From Archivesica marissinica (Eukaryota > Mollusca > Bivalvia > Venerida > Vesicomyidae), in the NCBI GenBank assembly GCA_014843695.1, contig CM026404.1, forward strand, positions 58,515,931 through 58,579,930: a DNA stretch of 64,000 nt. Direction: 5' to 3'. The notes beneath the pieces are model-generated. The model had not been told where the DNA came from. It ran no database searches and was given only the letters and a program-made list of their open reading frames with translations. How positions within the stretch are numbered: position 1 is the first letter of the stretch; each line of letters begins with the position of its first letter. Shown piece after piece: positions 26,590-35,562 of the stretch. The position numbers and the translations under genes are program-made.

Positions 26590-27572
26590 TAGAATTTTTT
26601 AAAATGCAGCTTTACAATTGTAAGACCTTTCATAAAATGAACCTCTTCACCAGTGTCGCCTCTTATTAATATAGTAAGTTCATCAAAATTAGATTTACTT
26701 ACAGGTAAATAATGGTAATTTTTTAATTCTAAATGATTATTATTATTAACAATAGATGTTTGATATTCAATAATTCTTAATAATTGACTTTCTGTATGGC
26801 CTACTATTGTGTGTTCTACTATATCACTATAAATAAACAAATTATTAAAATTTATATTTAAGTCTACATTATATTTAAAAATATCCTCTCTATTATTTTT
26901 TAAAAAAATACCGTAGTTTTTTACATTAAGATTATCTAAACTTCCACCAAATTTTGCAATGATGTCTTTATGAAAAATTAATCCAATATGATTATTATCA
27001 TTCGATTTTAAAAATATTCTTTTTGTAGTATGATCATAAACTTATTTTATAATAACACCTGTTTTAGTAGTTTTATAAACATCATAATCTAAAGTTAATA
27101 AAGCCTTTGCGAAATATTTGTCTATTTGACTATTAATTACCTCTAATAAATGGTCGATATGTGTATAACCGCCATGGGGTATATTACAATTAAATGAAAA
27201 AATATTATTAGAATATTTACCCAAAAATGGTTCTCGATCCTTCAAATATACACGCATGCTTGTTTTATTTAGTGCTTTTTCCATTAAAGATACATATTGA
27301 AAATCAGGACGATTTGTATCCTCTATCCAGACAGTTTCATGTTTATAATTAATTGATTTTGTTTTAATACTTACTGCTAAATAAAAAGAATCATTTGTGG
27401 CATTTATGTTAATTACATGTGATGGTATAATTAGTTCAACTAATGCAACTTTCCATTCTTCTTTTTTAAAATTAATTGTTTTAGCTAATTTAGTTGTAAA
27501 ATCACTTTTATTTGTTGAACGTTCGGCTTTATCACTTAATAATGTTATGTAAAAAGAATTTGCAGTATTCAT
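26589..27572 (-). pseudogene. penton-like minor capsid protein, copy 1, with in-frame stop
   Basis: One continuous reading frame of 328 codons, broken only by a TAA at 27042-27044; the two parts need no frameshift to join. The N-terminus (ITLLSDKAERSTNKSDF, then KEEWKVALVELIIPSH) is the typical opening of Polinton penton/minor capsid proteins. The C-terminus (LFIYSDIVEHTIVG, LLRIIEY, and a last strand VHFMKGLTIVKLHF) closes the single jelly roll. The protein would occupy the capsid vertices. It is a tandem paralogue of the next gene upstream (27569-28438), with the same motifs in the same order. Its start overlaps that gene's stop by 4 bases. The stop codon lies near residue 177. Confidence 0.85.
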
Positions 27573-28438
27573 ATTTGTAATTGTTTCCTTTGTCTAAAAT
27601 GTAATGTTAATATTGTCTTACCACTAACAAAGTTAATAGAGGCGCCTGATTCTCCTGTTATATATATTTTTATTTCATCAAAAATAGATTTTGATATTGA
27701 TAAATAATGTTTGTGTACAAATTCTCTATGCACCTGAAATGATTTTCTTTTATTTTCAAATGGTACTATTCTTAAAATAGGACTTTCTAGACCTCCTAAT
27801 AAACTATAATCTATTATATCGGAATAAATAAATAATTGATTTGAACCTATATATAAATCAGATGCAAAAGGAAAAGGATCTAGATCATTATTATCATAAA
27901 TAATACGATTATTGTTTTTATCTCCACCTATTTTTTCAAATAAAGAATCTGAAAATAAAAGACCTATATTACCTAGAGTTGTATCCTTAACATTTACAAT
28001 ATAATTAATTTCAGGTCTTTTACTAGATTTTGATAATGATATAGATAAACTTGCTTCATTATGAGGAATACTATATTTTAAACATTTTTGTAAAGAAATA
28101 TTAATTTCATATACAACATGACCAATTCCTGAATATACACCTGGTTTTATACTACATTTCATTTTATGAAGTCCATTATCATATGTATAAGTAGAACTAG
28201 TAACTACGAATATAAAGTTTCCTAATATATCACCAGTAGTAACATAGTGAAAAACCGAATCTTCTTTATTTATGTTTATAATTTGTGACGGATGAATTAA
28301 TTCAACTAAAGCTACTTCCCAATTTTCTTTTTTTATATTTATTGATTTAGGTAATTTTGTTGTAAAATTATGTAATGTATTATTTGGAAATGTTTCATAT
28401 GAAGAATCACTAAGTAAAGTTACATAAAAATAATTCAT
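27569..28438 (-). CDS. penton-like minor capsid protein, copy 2 (intact)
   Basis: This is an intact 289-residue protein. Motifs: N-terminal FYVTLLSDSS and NTLHNFTTKLPKSI, then ENWEVALVELIHPSQIINI at residues about 38-56, a central variable region, LFIYSDIIDYSLLGG near residues 205-220, LRIVPFE, and a final strand INFVSGKTILTLHF. This pattern is that of Polinton penton-like vertex proteins with a single jelly-roll fold. Start and stop overlap both neighbours by 4 bases (ATGA type), which supports the chosen ends. Copy 1 directly downstream is an older paralogue with about 30-40% similarity by eye. The pair may build different vertices or represent redundancy after duplication. Confidence 0.88.
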   Translation of the reverse strand: MNYFYVTLLSDSSYETFPNNTLHNFTTKLPKSINIKKENWEVALVELIHPSQIININKEDSVFHYVTTGDILGNFIFVVTSSTYTYDNGLHKMKCSIKPGVYSGIGHVVYEINISLQKCLKYSIPHNEASLSISLSKSSKRPEINYIVNVKDTTLGNIGLLFSDSLFEKIGGDKNNNRIIYDNNDLDPFPFASDLYIGSNQLFIYSDIIDYSLLGGLESPILRIVPFENKRKSFQVHREFVHKHYLSISKSIFDEIKIYITGESGASINFVSGKTILTLHFRQRKQLQI

Positions 28439-28659
28439 TTTTTCTTATCGAATTTTAAATTTGGAGATGGTAATATATATCCTAATGAACTACTTAATAA
28501 TATTATCCATAAATCTTTGTTTGTATTTTGTAGACTTAATTGGATGATAGCTGCTATAATAATGAAATAAATCACAATGATTTGGGAAATAAATATTAAT
28601 GTATTTTTTGGTTTTCTGTCACAAAATGGTATTGTAATATTTGATTCATCGGACGACAT
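28435..28659 (-). CDS. small two-transmembrane protein of Polinton type
   Basis: I choose the ATG at 28659 (MSSDESNITIPFCDRKPK), because it overlaps the upstream stop as TAATG; a more upstream ATG at 28686 would lengthen it by 9 residues. The 74-residue product has a short polar N-terminus with a Cys, a strongly hydrophobic segment at about 19-42 (LIFISQIIVIYFIIIAAII), a polar turn, a second hydrophobic segment at about 50-65 (LWIILLSSSLGYILPSP), and a Lys-rich end. A small protein with ITxPFCDRxPK and LGYxLPSP is a recurring companion of Polinton capsid genes. Its role is unknown; an internal virion membrane or host-membrane protein is conceivable. Confidence 0.75.
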   Translation of the reverse strand: MSSDESNITIPFCDRKPKNTLIFISQIIVIYFIIIAAIIQLSLQNTNKDLWIILLSSSLGYILPSPNLKFDKKK

Positions 28660-29132
28660 TATACTAAATTTTTTTCTGGAATCCAAGAATTAAATGTTTT
28701 TGGATACCCTTTCCAATGTACATTTATTTCTTTTATTTTCTTACCGTTTATTATCCGTGTACGTTTTCCAACAACTGAATCAATATCATAAATTGTATTG
28801 TCTTTTATAGTTTGAATTTCTTGTAAATAAAATGACCCTTTTATTATATCATTATTTAAATCCTTTATTTTCACTGATACAGGATTTGAATTATTAATTT
28901 TATAAACTTTAAATAATTCAGTTGTCCAATTAGGTAAATAACCTTTATCAAATGTTTTTTTAGTTTTATTAATTCTAACTAAATCGTTAATTTCTATTTT
29001 ATTTGTTTTTTCAGATTGTAAATTTGATGTTTTACTAATATCAGGATTAACTGGTAAAGTAGGTCTATGCTGAGTTTTCCATTGATTCATTTCTTCTAAT
29101 GTTTTCATCGGAACAATAACCATTTTATTCAT
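28659..29132 (-). CDS. integrase C-terminal (SH3-like) plus chromodomain protein without catalytic core
   Basis: This 157-residue frame opens with MNKMVIVPMKTLEEM, an opening I associate with a separate small Polinton protein. It continues with an SH3-like integrase C-terminal domain (INDLVRINKTKKTFDKGY, then WTTELFKVYKI, then IKGSFYLQEIQ, residues about 48-110), and ends in a chromodomain (residues about 113-157, INVHWKGYPKTFNSWIPEKNL with aromatic-cage-like Trp/Tyr positions). In intact elements these two domains end a retroviral-type integrase and guide insertion by binding histone tails. No zinc-binding domain and no D,D-E core precede it here. It may be a product of recombination joining two genes, or a stand-alone tethering protein. 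It starts inside the preceding stop (ATGA) and ends in TAATG. Confidence 0.75.
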   Translation of the reverse strand: MNKMVIVPMKTLEEMNQWKTQHRPTLPVNPDISKTSNLQSEKTNKIEINDLVRINKTKKTFDKGYLPNWTTELFKVYKINNSNPVSVKIKDLNNDIIKGSFYLQEIQTIKDNTIYDIDSVVGKRTRIINGKKIKEINVHWKGYPKTFNSWIPEKNLV

Positions 29133-29466
29133 ATTTCTTTTAAAATAGGTTTAATAATAGTTCCTAATAATGAAAGTAAATCACTATTATTTTTATTATT
29201 TAATATTTTTTTCTTTTGTTTAATACTTATTTTATGGTCAGCTAATTTCCGTATGTGTTTACTATGAGCTTTCAACTGAGATGTATGACCATTTGACATG
29301 GCTACATTACCTTTAAAACATTTTTACAACATTCACATATACTATTAATAAGTTCATTTGGTGCATGTACAATTATATTTCTTCTAAATTTCTGAGGTGA
29401 ATTTGACAATGCTATTAACATTTCACCATTTTTTTTAATTAATGGTACTTTATTAGATTTAACCAT
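29129..29466 (-). pseudogene. conserved small Polinton protein (Cys-pair N-terminus, basic C-terminus), frameshifted
   Basis: Too short for a long-frame scan because it is split. The first part (ATG at 29466) reads MVKSNKVPLIKKNGEM and on to ICECCKNVL. After a one-base shift at the TTT run 29312-29314 the second part continues with GHTSQLKAHSKHIRKLADH and a Lys-rich helix, ending ILKEI with a stop that overlaps the next ATG (ATGA). About 112 codons in all. Proteins with an ICECC-NVL core followed by a basic helical tail are common hypothetical genes beside Polinton capsid genes. The function is unknown. Confidence 0.7.
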
Positions 29467-29473
29467 TATAAAA

Positions 29474-29695
29474 CTAAATTTTATTAATTAAACCTCCAAG
29501 TGATTTTTCTATAACTGGAGCTAACATTGAACCTAGAATCAACAATGGCATAGCAGCACCACCCCCAACTTGATTCCTTTTTCGCCCTCTTCTACTACGT
29601 CTACGACCTCTACCACCACCTTTTTGTACTCTTTTGATAGTAATATTATTACGTCTTCCTCTTCTTTTAACTCTTCTCGATTTTCTTCCAGCCAT
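29474..29695 (-). CDS. Arg/Gly-rich core-like protein with hydrophobic C-terminus
   Basis: I choose the ATG at 29695 (MAGRKSRRVKRRGRR) rather than 29743, because a TATA box sits at 29746-29753 and the first ATG would fall before any likely transcription start. The 73-residue product has an N-terminal half of Arg/Lys/Gly runs, able to bind DNA like an adenovirus core or protamine-like protein, followed by GGGAAMPLLILGSMLAPVI, a hydrophobic segment of about 20 residues. This combination resembles small packaged core proteins of adenoviruses and Polintons. No sequence-specific family call is possible. The next gene starts 8 bases downstream. Confidence 0.6.
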   Translation of the reverse strand: MAGRKSRRVKRRGRRNNITIKRVQKGGGRGRRRSRRGRKRNQVGGGAAMPLLILGSMLAPVIEKSLGGLINKI

Positions 29696-29745
29696 ACCTT
29701 TCAGTAGTTTAAGTGTAACTGATTTGATGTAACAAAAATCCAATG

Positions 29746-29753
29746 TATTTATA
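29746..29753 (-). promoter_or_regulatory. TATA box upstream of the core-like gene
   Basis: The minus strand reads GGTATAAATACA here, a perfect TATAAATA. It lies 51 bp before the ATG at 29695, inside the only sizeable intergenic space (29696-29839) of the left gene cluster. It could drive the closely packed genes from 29695 to 24330. Confidence 0.5.
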
Positions 29754-29839
29754 CCGTTTTATTAATATACTTTTTAATCAATTTTTTGTTTTTTTTATGG
29801 TTTTTTCCGTTTTTGTTTTAAATTTTAATGTTTTTTTAC

Positions 29840-30880
29840 TCATTTTTTATTTGGGATTACAAATGATACTTTTTTCTTTTTTGGTGTTGTGTTTAAAGGT
29901 TGAAAACGTGATATTATAGGGGTAGGAGATCTAGGATCATCATATACAAACGACATATCACTATTTGGGGTTGAAGTTCTACTTGGATGAAAAAAGGATA
30001 AATCATCCGATATTTCAGGACTTCCTAATAAAGCTTTTGGATCTACTTTTGTAGCTGTAAATGGAAATGTACTAGTGTCATTATTATCCATATATAACCC
30101 AGATATATGTGATATATTTGAAATATCATTGTTTTGTAAATTATTTATAGATGGGGTCTCTCCAACAAGTTGATAATGTGGTGCTAAAGGTAAATGTATT
30201 GGAGTATGACTACTATTAATACTATTATTAATACTGTTATTAATAAATGTATCGCTATCAGGGAGATTGTTTTTTTCTATGGATGATAATATTTTTGATA
30301 CATTATTTGGGGATAATGAAGGTAATATAGGTGATGGAGTTCTAGATTTTAAATTTTGATTATCAAAAATAAATGAATTTTCAGATATTAAATCTGATAA
30401 ATTTTTTGTTTGATTTTGATGGTTTATATTTATAACCGGAGTTCCTAATATTTTTCTAAGTTCTGGATAACTAGTAGGGTTTTGTTTATTTAATATTTTA
30501 TTTTTTAATCTTAGTTTTAAATTTGCTTGACGATCGCTATTTAAAATGGTTTTTCTTAAAAGATTCATATTTTTACCTATTGGTTTTTTTGTCACTGGCG
30601 ATTTTTTAGTTTGTTTCCTAGGTTGTTTTTTAACTACTTGTTTTTGTTTACCAGATGATTGTTTTCTAGGTTGTTTTTTTTTACTAGCATTTCTATTAGG
30701 AGAATTTTTAGGAGATTTAAAACTTCTAATCATTTTTTTACCATCCCATTTTATTAGTGTTTTTATTAAACCACCACCCAAAAAACCCATACCTCCAGGA
30801 GTTAAAATTAATTCTCTCTTTTTATCTAAACTTACATTATCATCAACAATTTGTTCAAGAATATGTTTATTTTTATCCAT
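29840..30880 (-). CDS. 346-aa basic, low-complexity protein, unknown function
   Basis: I do not recognise a family. Residues 1-50 are the most ordered part, with a helix-forming acidic/basic start and GGMGFLGGGLIKTLIKW, a Gly-rich amphipathic stretch of the kind that can bind membranes. Residues 50-105 are Lys/Gln/Pro/Ser-rich with repeated KKQPRKQ and KQ motifs, likely binding nucleic acid. The remainder is Asn/Ser/Pro-rich with many Ser/Thr-Pro sites (RTPSPILPSLSP, SPTPIISRF) and a basic end (TPKKKKVSF). In position and composition it may be a virion core or scaffold protein, perhaps pVI/pVII-like. The frame is intact. The plus-strand frame at 30546-30923 is its shadow. Confidence 0.65.
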   Translation of the reverse strand: MDKNKHILEQIVDDNVSLDKKRELILTPGGMGFLGGGLIKTLIKWDGKKMIRSFKSPKNSPNRNASKKKQPRKQSSGKQKQVVKKQPRKQTKKSPVTKKPIGKNMNLLRKTILNSDRQANLKLRLKNKILNKQNPTSYPELRKILGTPVININHQNQTKNLSDLISENSFIFDNQNLKSRTPSPILPSLSPNNVSKILSSIEKNNLPDSDTFINNSINNSINSSHTPIHLPLAPHYQLVGETPSINNLQNNDISNISHISGLYMDNNDTSTFPFTATKVDPKALLGSPEISDDLSFFHPSRTSTPNSDMSFVYDDPRSPTPIISRFQPLNTTPKKKKVSFVIPNKK

Positions 30881-30914
30881 AAATTTTTGGGTAGGTTTAG
30901 GTAATATAATTTTT

Positions 30915-31061
30915 TTATCTTAAAATATTTTTTGAAGCTAATATAAACCATTTCATCATTTGGGATAAACCCTTATTTAATAAAATAATTCTATTTTCAT
31001 GATTTCTTTCAGCCCCCAAATTTGTTAGCGCTCTAATTAATGAAATTGGAGTAGTCTCCAT
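30915..31061 (-). CDS. 48-aa ORF in the viral block
   Basis: The frame starts METTPISLIRALTNLGAERN and ends with MMKWFILASKNILR. It fills the space between the ATPase and the 346-residue gene. It is predicted mostly helical, with a hydrophobic/aromatic C-terminus. Not recognised; supported only by position, strand, A/T-rich codon use and tight spacing (45 bp after the ATPase stop). Confidence 0.4.
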   Translation of the reverse strand: METTPISLIRALTNLGAERNHENRIILLNKGLSQMMKWFILASKNILR

Positions 31062-31106
31062 GATTGCTAAAATGTAAATGAAAAAATAACATCTAATGTG
31101 TATATA

Positions 31107-31744
31107 TTATAGCTCCTCTATCATCCCCTTTTGCCAATGATGAAACATGTCAGTCCTAATTCTAAATTGTTCTGGAGTTGATGGATGAAAATCTAATAAT
31201 AAATAACCATGAGGGTTAGTAGTTGCATCGTGGTAAGCATGTAATAAATGGGGTAATTGTGTTTGATTAGCTAATACCTTTATTTGACCTTTATCTCTAC
31301 TATTTTGAAATAACACCATATAATGAGAATTTAAACTTATTGTTCTAGATGATTTCGATTGTTGATACATATTTTGAGTTATATATATTATACTAGCATT
31401 ACGTTGATGTCCTTACGTGTAAACCATAATTTGATTTTTTCTTCATCAACATCACCTAACATATCGTCAAAAACTATTAAACCTGGAGTTGATGTATCAG
31501 ATGTAATATCTTCATCATTTTCAGGTATTCCATCAATAAACTTAATTGTATTACCCTCACTCTCTTGTAAATCTCCATAAATAGATTGCCATTCTTTATA
31601 ACAACATATTATTCTTTCTGGAACAATATCAAATATATCTTTTTTATATTTGATTAATTGTTTAACAAATTGTGTTTTACCAGAACCACTCGGACCACAA
31701 ATAAAAATATTACATGGATGATGTAAAAACATACTGACCTCCAT
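31107..31744 (-). pseudogene. genome-packaging ATPase (FtsK/HerA-type, A32-like), frameshifted
   Basis: I choose the ATG at 31744 (MEVSMFLHHPCNIFICG). Walker A is GPSGSGKT at residues 17-24, and Walker B is LIVFDD at about 89-94. Beyond the break come the family's sensor-type region (SKSSRTISLNSHYMVLF), ANQTQLPHLLHAYHDAT and the ending HGYLLLDFHP, RIRTDMF. The enzyme pumps DNA into the procapsid. The frame shifts by one base near the CC at 31411-31412, in the segment between Walker B and the downstream motif; both parts carry clear family motifs. Total about 212 codons, usual for Polinton ATPases. It is the first gene visible after the gap. Confidence 0.88.
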
Positions 31745-31827
31745 GGTGTACAAGTAATGAATAACATAAATAATGCTAAATATGTTATTTAATAATATTC
31801 TCAATCAAAATCTAAAAATAGTTCAAT

Positions 31828-32827
31828 NNNNNNNNNNNNNNNNNNNNNNNNNNNNNNNNNNNNNNNNNNNNNNNNNNNNNNNNNNNNNNNNNNNNNNNNN
31901 NNNNNNNNNNNNNNNNNNNNNNNNNNNNNNNNNNNNNNNNNNNNNNNNNNNNNNNNNNNNNNNNNNNNNNNNNNNNNNNNNNNNNNNNNNNNNNNNNNNN
32001 NNNNNNNNNNNNNNNNNNNNNNNNNNNNNNNNNNNNNNNNNNNNNNNNNNNNNNNNNNNNNNNNNNNNNNNNNNNNNNNNNNNNNNNNNNNNNNNNNNNN
32101 NNNNNNNNNNNNNNNNNNNNNNNNNNNNNNNNNNNNNNNNNNNNNNNNNNNNNNNNNNNNNNNNNNNNNNNNNNNNNNNNNNNNNNNNNNNNNNNNNNNN
32201 NNNNNNNNNNNNNNNNNNNNNNNNNNNNNNNNNNNNNNNNNNNNNNNNNNNNNNNNNNNNNNNNNNNNNNNNNNNNNNNNNNNNNNNNNNNNNNNNNNNN
32301 NNNNNNNNNNNNNNNNNNNNNNNNNNNNNNNNNNNNNNNNNNNNNNNNNNNNNNNNNNNNNNNNNNNNNNNNNNNNNNNNNNNNNNNNNNNNNNNNNNNN
32401 NNNNNNNNNNNNNNNNNNNNNNNNNNNNNNNNNNNNNNNNNNNNNNNNNNNNNNNNNNNNNNNNNNNNNNNNNNNNNNNNNNNNNNNNNNNNNNNNNNNN
32501 NNNNNNNNNNNNNNNNNNNNNNNNNNNNNNNNNNNNNNNNNNNNNNNNNNNNNNNNNNNNNNNNNNNNNNNNNNNNNNNNNNNNNNNNNNNNNNNNNNNN
32601 NNNNNNNNNNNNNNNNNNNNNNNNNNNNNNNNNNNNNNNNNNNNNNNNNNNNNNNNNNNNNNNNNNNNNNNNNNNNNNNNNNNNNNNNNNNNNNNNNNNN
32701 NNNNNNNNNNNNNNNNNNNNNNNNNNNNNNNNNNNNNNNNNNNNNNNNNNNNNNNNNNNNNNNNNNNNNNNNNNNNNNNNNNNNNNNNNNNNNNNNNNNN
32801 NNNNNNNNNNNNNNNNNNNNNNNNNNN
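31828..32827. other. assembly gap (1000 N)
   Basis: Exactly 1000 N, a placeholder. It cuts the viral block on its upstream side, where polymerase, integrase and the terminal repeat would be expected. Positions 31745-31827 are A/T-rich leader sequence. Confidence 0.99.
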
Positions 32828-34876
32828 TATGGTATAACAGTACCTAACAGCGGTTAGCATCACATAAACCTCAAGCATTATGGTATAACAGTACATAACA
32901 GCGGTTAGCATCACATGAACCTCAAGCATTATGGTATAATGTACCTAACAGACTTTCGCATCACATACACCTCAATCATTATGGTATAACAGTACCTAAC
33001 AGTCGTTAGCATCACATACACCTCAAGCATTATGGTATAACAGTACCTAAGTTAACAGCGGTTAGCATCACATAAACCTCAAGCATTATGGTATAACAGT
33101 ACCTAGCAGCCGTTAGCATCACATAAACCTCAAGCATTATGGAATAACAGTACCTAACAGCAGTTAGCATCACATAAACCTCAAACATTATGGTATAACA
33201 GTACCTAACAGCGGTTAGCATCACATAAACCTCAAGCATTATGGTATAACAGTACCTAACAGTCGTTAGCATCACATAAACCTCAAACATTATGGTATAG
33301 CAGTACCTAACAGCCGTTAGCATCACATAAACCTCAAACATTATGGTATAACAGTACCTAACAGCGGTTAGCATCACATAAACCTCAAGCATTATGGTAT
33401 AACAGTACATAACAGCGGTTAGCATCACATGAACCTCAAGCATTATGGTATAATGTACCTAACAGACTTTCGCATCACATACACCTCAATCATTATGGTA
33501 TAACAGTACCTAACAGTCGTTAGCATCACATACACCTCAAGCATTATGGTATAACAGTACCTAACAGCCATTAGCATCACATAAACCTCACACATTATGG
33601 TATAGCAGTACCTAACAGCGGTTAGCATCACATAAACCTCAAGCATTATGATATAACAGTAGCTAACAGTCGTTAGCATCATATAAACCTCAACCATTAT
33701 GGTATAACAGTACCTAACAGCCGTTAGCATCACATACACCTCAAACATTATGGTATAACAGTACCTAACAGCCGTTAGCATCACATACACCTCAAGCATT
33801 ATGGTATAACAGTACCGAACAGCGGTTAGCATCACATAAACCTCAAGCATTATGGTATAACAGTACCTAACAGCCGTTAGCATCACATACACCTCAAGCA
33901 TTATGGTATAACAGTACCTAACAGCGGTTAGCATCACATAAACCTCAAGCATTATGGTATAACAGTACCTAACAGCCGTTAGCATCGCATAAACCTCAAG
34001 CATTATGGTATAACAGTACCTAACAGTCGTTAGCATCACATAAACCTAAAACATTATGGTATAACAGTACCTAACAGCGGTTAGCATCACATAAACCTCA
34101 AGCATTATGGTATAGCAGTACCTAAGTTAACAGCGGTTAGCATCACATAAACCTCAAGCATTATGGTATAACAGTACCTAGCAGCCGTTAGCATCACATA
34201 AACCTCAAGCATTATGGAATAACAGTACCTAACAGCAGTTAGCATCACATAAACCTCAAACATTATGGTATAACAGTACCTAACAGCGGTTAGCATCACA
34301 TAAACCTCAAGCATTATGGTATAACAGTACCTAACAGTCGTTAGCATCACATAAACCTCAAACATTATGGTATAGCAGTACCTAACAGCCGTTAGCATTA
34401 CATAAACCTCAAACATTATGGTATAACAGTACCTAACAGCGGTTAGCATCACATAAACCTCAAGCATTATGGTATAACAGTACATAACAGCGGTTAGCAT
34501 CACATGAACCTCAAGCATTATGGTATAATGTACCTAACAGACTTTCGCATCACATACACCTCAATCATTATGGTATAACAGTACCTAACAGTCGTTAGCA
34601 TCACATACACCTCAAGCATTATGGTATAACAGTACCTAACAGCCATTAGCATCACATAAACCTCACACATTATGGTATAGCAGTACCTAACAGCGGTTAG
34701 CATCACATAAACCTCAAGCATTATGATATAACAGTAGCTAACAGTCGTTAGCATCATATAAACCTCAACCATTATGGTATAGCAGTACCTAACAGCGGTT
34801 AGCATCACATAAACCTCAAGCATTATGGTATAACAGTACCTAACAGCCGTTAGCATCGCATAAATACCATTATGGT
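32828..34876. repeat. 51-bp satellite array, right block
   Basis: About 40 units of the same satellite as 1-1854. Positions 33181 to about 33975 equal 1 to about 795, and 32933-33800 nearly equal 980-1850. Higher-order duplication is visible inside as well: 33030-33443 and 34105-34518 give almost the same translation, 1075 bp apart. Frames here are repeat-driven. Confidence 0.95.
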
Positions 34877-34958
34877 ATAAAATCAACTAATATAAATGCA
34901 ACGCGGTATTGAGGACGATACCATTACATTAAGATATAGTGAAACACGCTTTTATTTT

Positions 34959-35171
34959 GACTAAGTGATTGTATATCATTATACCTGGTCGATACCAACT
35001 ACCTGGATCACCTATATCGTGTTTATGTTGACTAAGTGATTGTATCTCATTATACCAGGTCGATACCAACTACCTGGATCACCTATATCGTGTTTATTTT
35101 GACTAAGTGATTGTATCGCATTATACCTGGTCGATACCAACTACCTGGTTCACCTATATCTTGTTTATTTT
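34959..35171. repeat. 71-bp tandem repeat, 3 copies
   Basis: Units start with GACTAAGTGATTGTAT at 34959, 35030 and 35101, and each contains GGTCGATACCAACTACCTGG. They differ at a few positions. Confidence 0.85.
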
Positions 35172-35238
35172 ATTGGTTTTCTGTTTATATACATATTTCA
35201 CATATCGCGTTGGACAAGTAGTCATTAGTATCACATAA

Positions 35239-35475
35239 CAGACGGGTCTTTAGTCCAGTGGTAACACGCTGGACTGGTAATCCAGGGATCGCAGGTTCGA
35301 TCCCCCGTCTGACCCTAATAAAATTAACAGTCTTTCAGATGGGACGTTAAACAGAGGTCTCGTATCGGTGCTGTACACCATGTACGTAAAAGAACCAGAG
35401 GAAACTCTGGAATGGGTTTCTGTCTGTATCATTGCACTATCCTCCACAAATCTAAAACGACTAAAAAGCATAAAA
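35239..35475 (+). mobile_element. SINE-1, tRNA-headed, 3'-truncated
   Basis: The head has an A box (TAGTCCAGTGGTAACACGC), an anticodon-like stem-loop CTGGACTGGTAATCCAG and a B box (GGTTCGATCCC), then CCGTCTGACCC. The body is TTTCAGATGGGACGTTAAAC, then AAAAGAACCAGAGGAAACTC. The usual 3' end (GACGATAAATAAACG) is missing. Confidence 0.85.
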
Positions 35476-35562
35476 GAAAAACAGTGAATCGAGATTTGCT
35501 TTTTTGAAGTTCAGGTATTCCTTGTTAGAGGCTCGTCGAAGCACTATGGTACACAATTAACT

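Larger units (their letters stand above)
23835..31804 (-). mobile_element. Polinton/Maverick (adintovirus-like) gene block, partial
   Basis: An A/T-rich block of about 13 co-oriented minus-strand genes with overlapping or near-touching starts and stops. It includes the diagnostic set: packaging ATPase, double-jelly-roll major capsid protein, penton-like minor capsid protein, adenain-like protease, and an integrase C-terminal region with chromodomain. No type-B DNA polymerase, no integrase catalytic core and no terminal inverted repeats are visible. The 5' side (right) ends at the 1000-N gap, so those parts may be hidden there. The left border lies somewhere between 23456 and 24330. Base composition is clearly more A/T-rich than the flanking satellites. 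Identification is confident; completeness and activity are not. Confidence 0.92.

Noticed and set aside
27042..27044. Programmed readthrough or frameshifting as the reason for the gene breaks
   Set aside because: The breaks are in unrelated genes and contexts, without a shared slippery site or downstream structure; error or decay is simpler.
27042..27572. Separate 176-residue and 83-residue penton-like genes
   Set aside because: They lie in one frame and are separated by a single TAA with conserved coding sequence between, so they are one interrupted gene.
30546..30923. Plus-strand 125-codon hydrophobic frame
   Set aside because: Antisense shadow of the Lys-rich 346-residue gene.
35239..35320. 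Genuine tRNA genes (A box, anticodon-like stem, B box)
   Set aside because: The same head recurs with a common 3' body and target-site duplications, so these are SINE heads. The acceptor stem does not end as in a mature tRNA gene.
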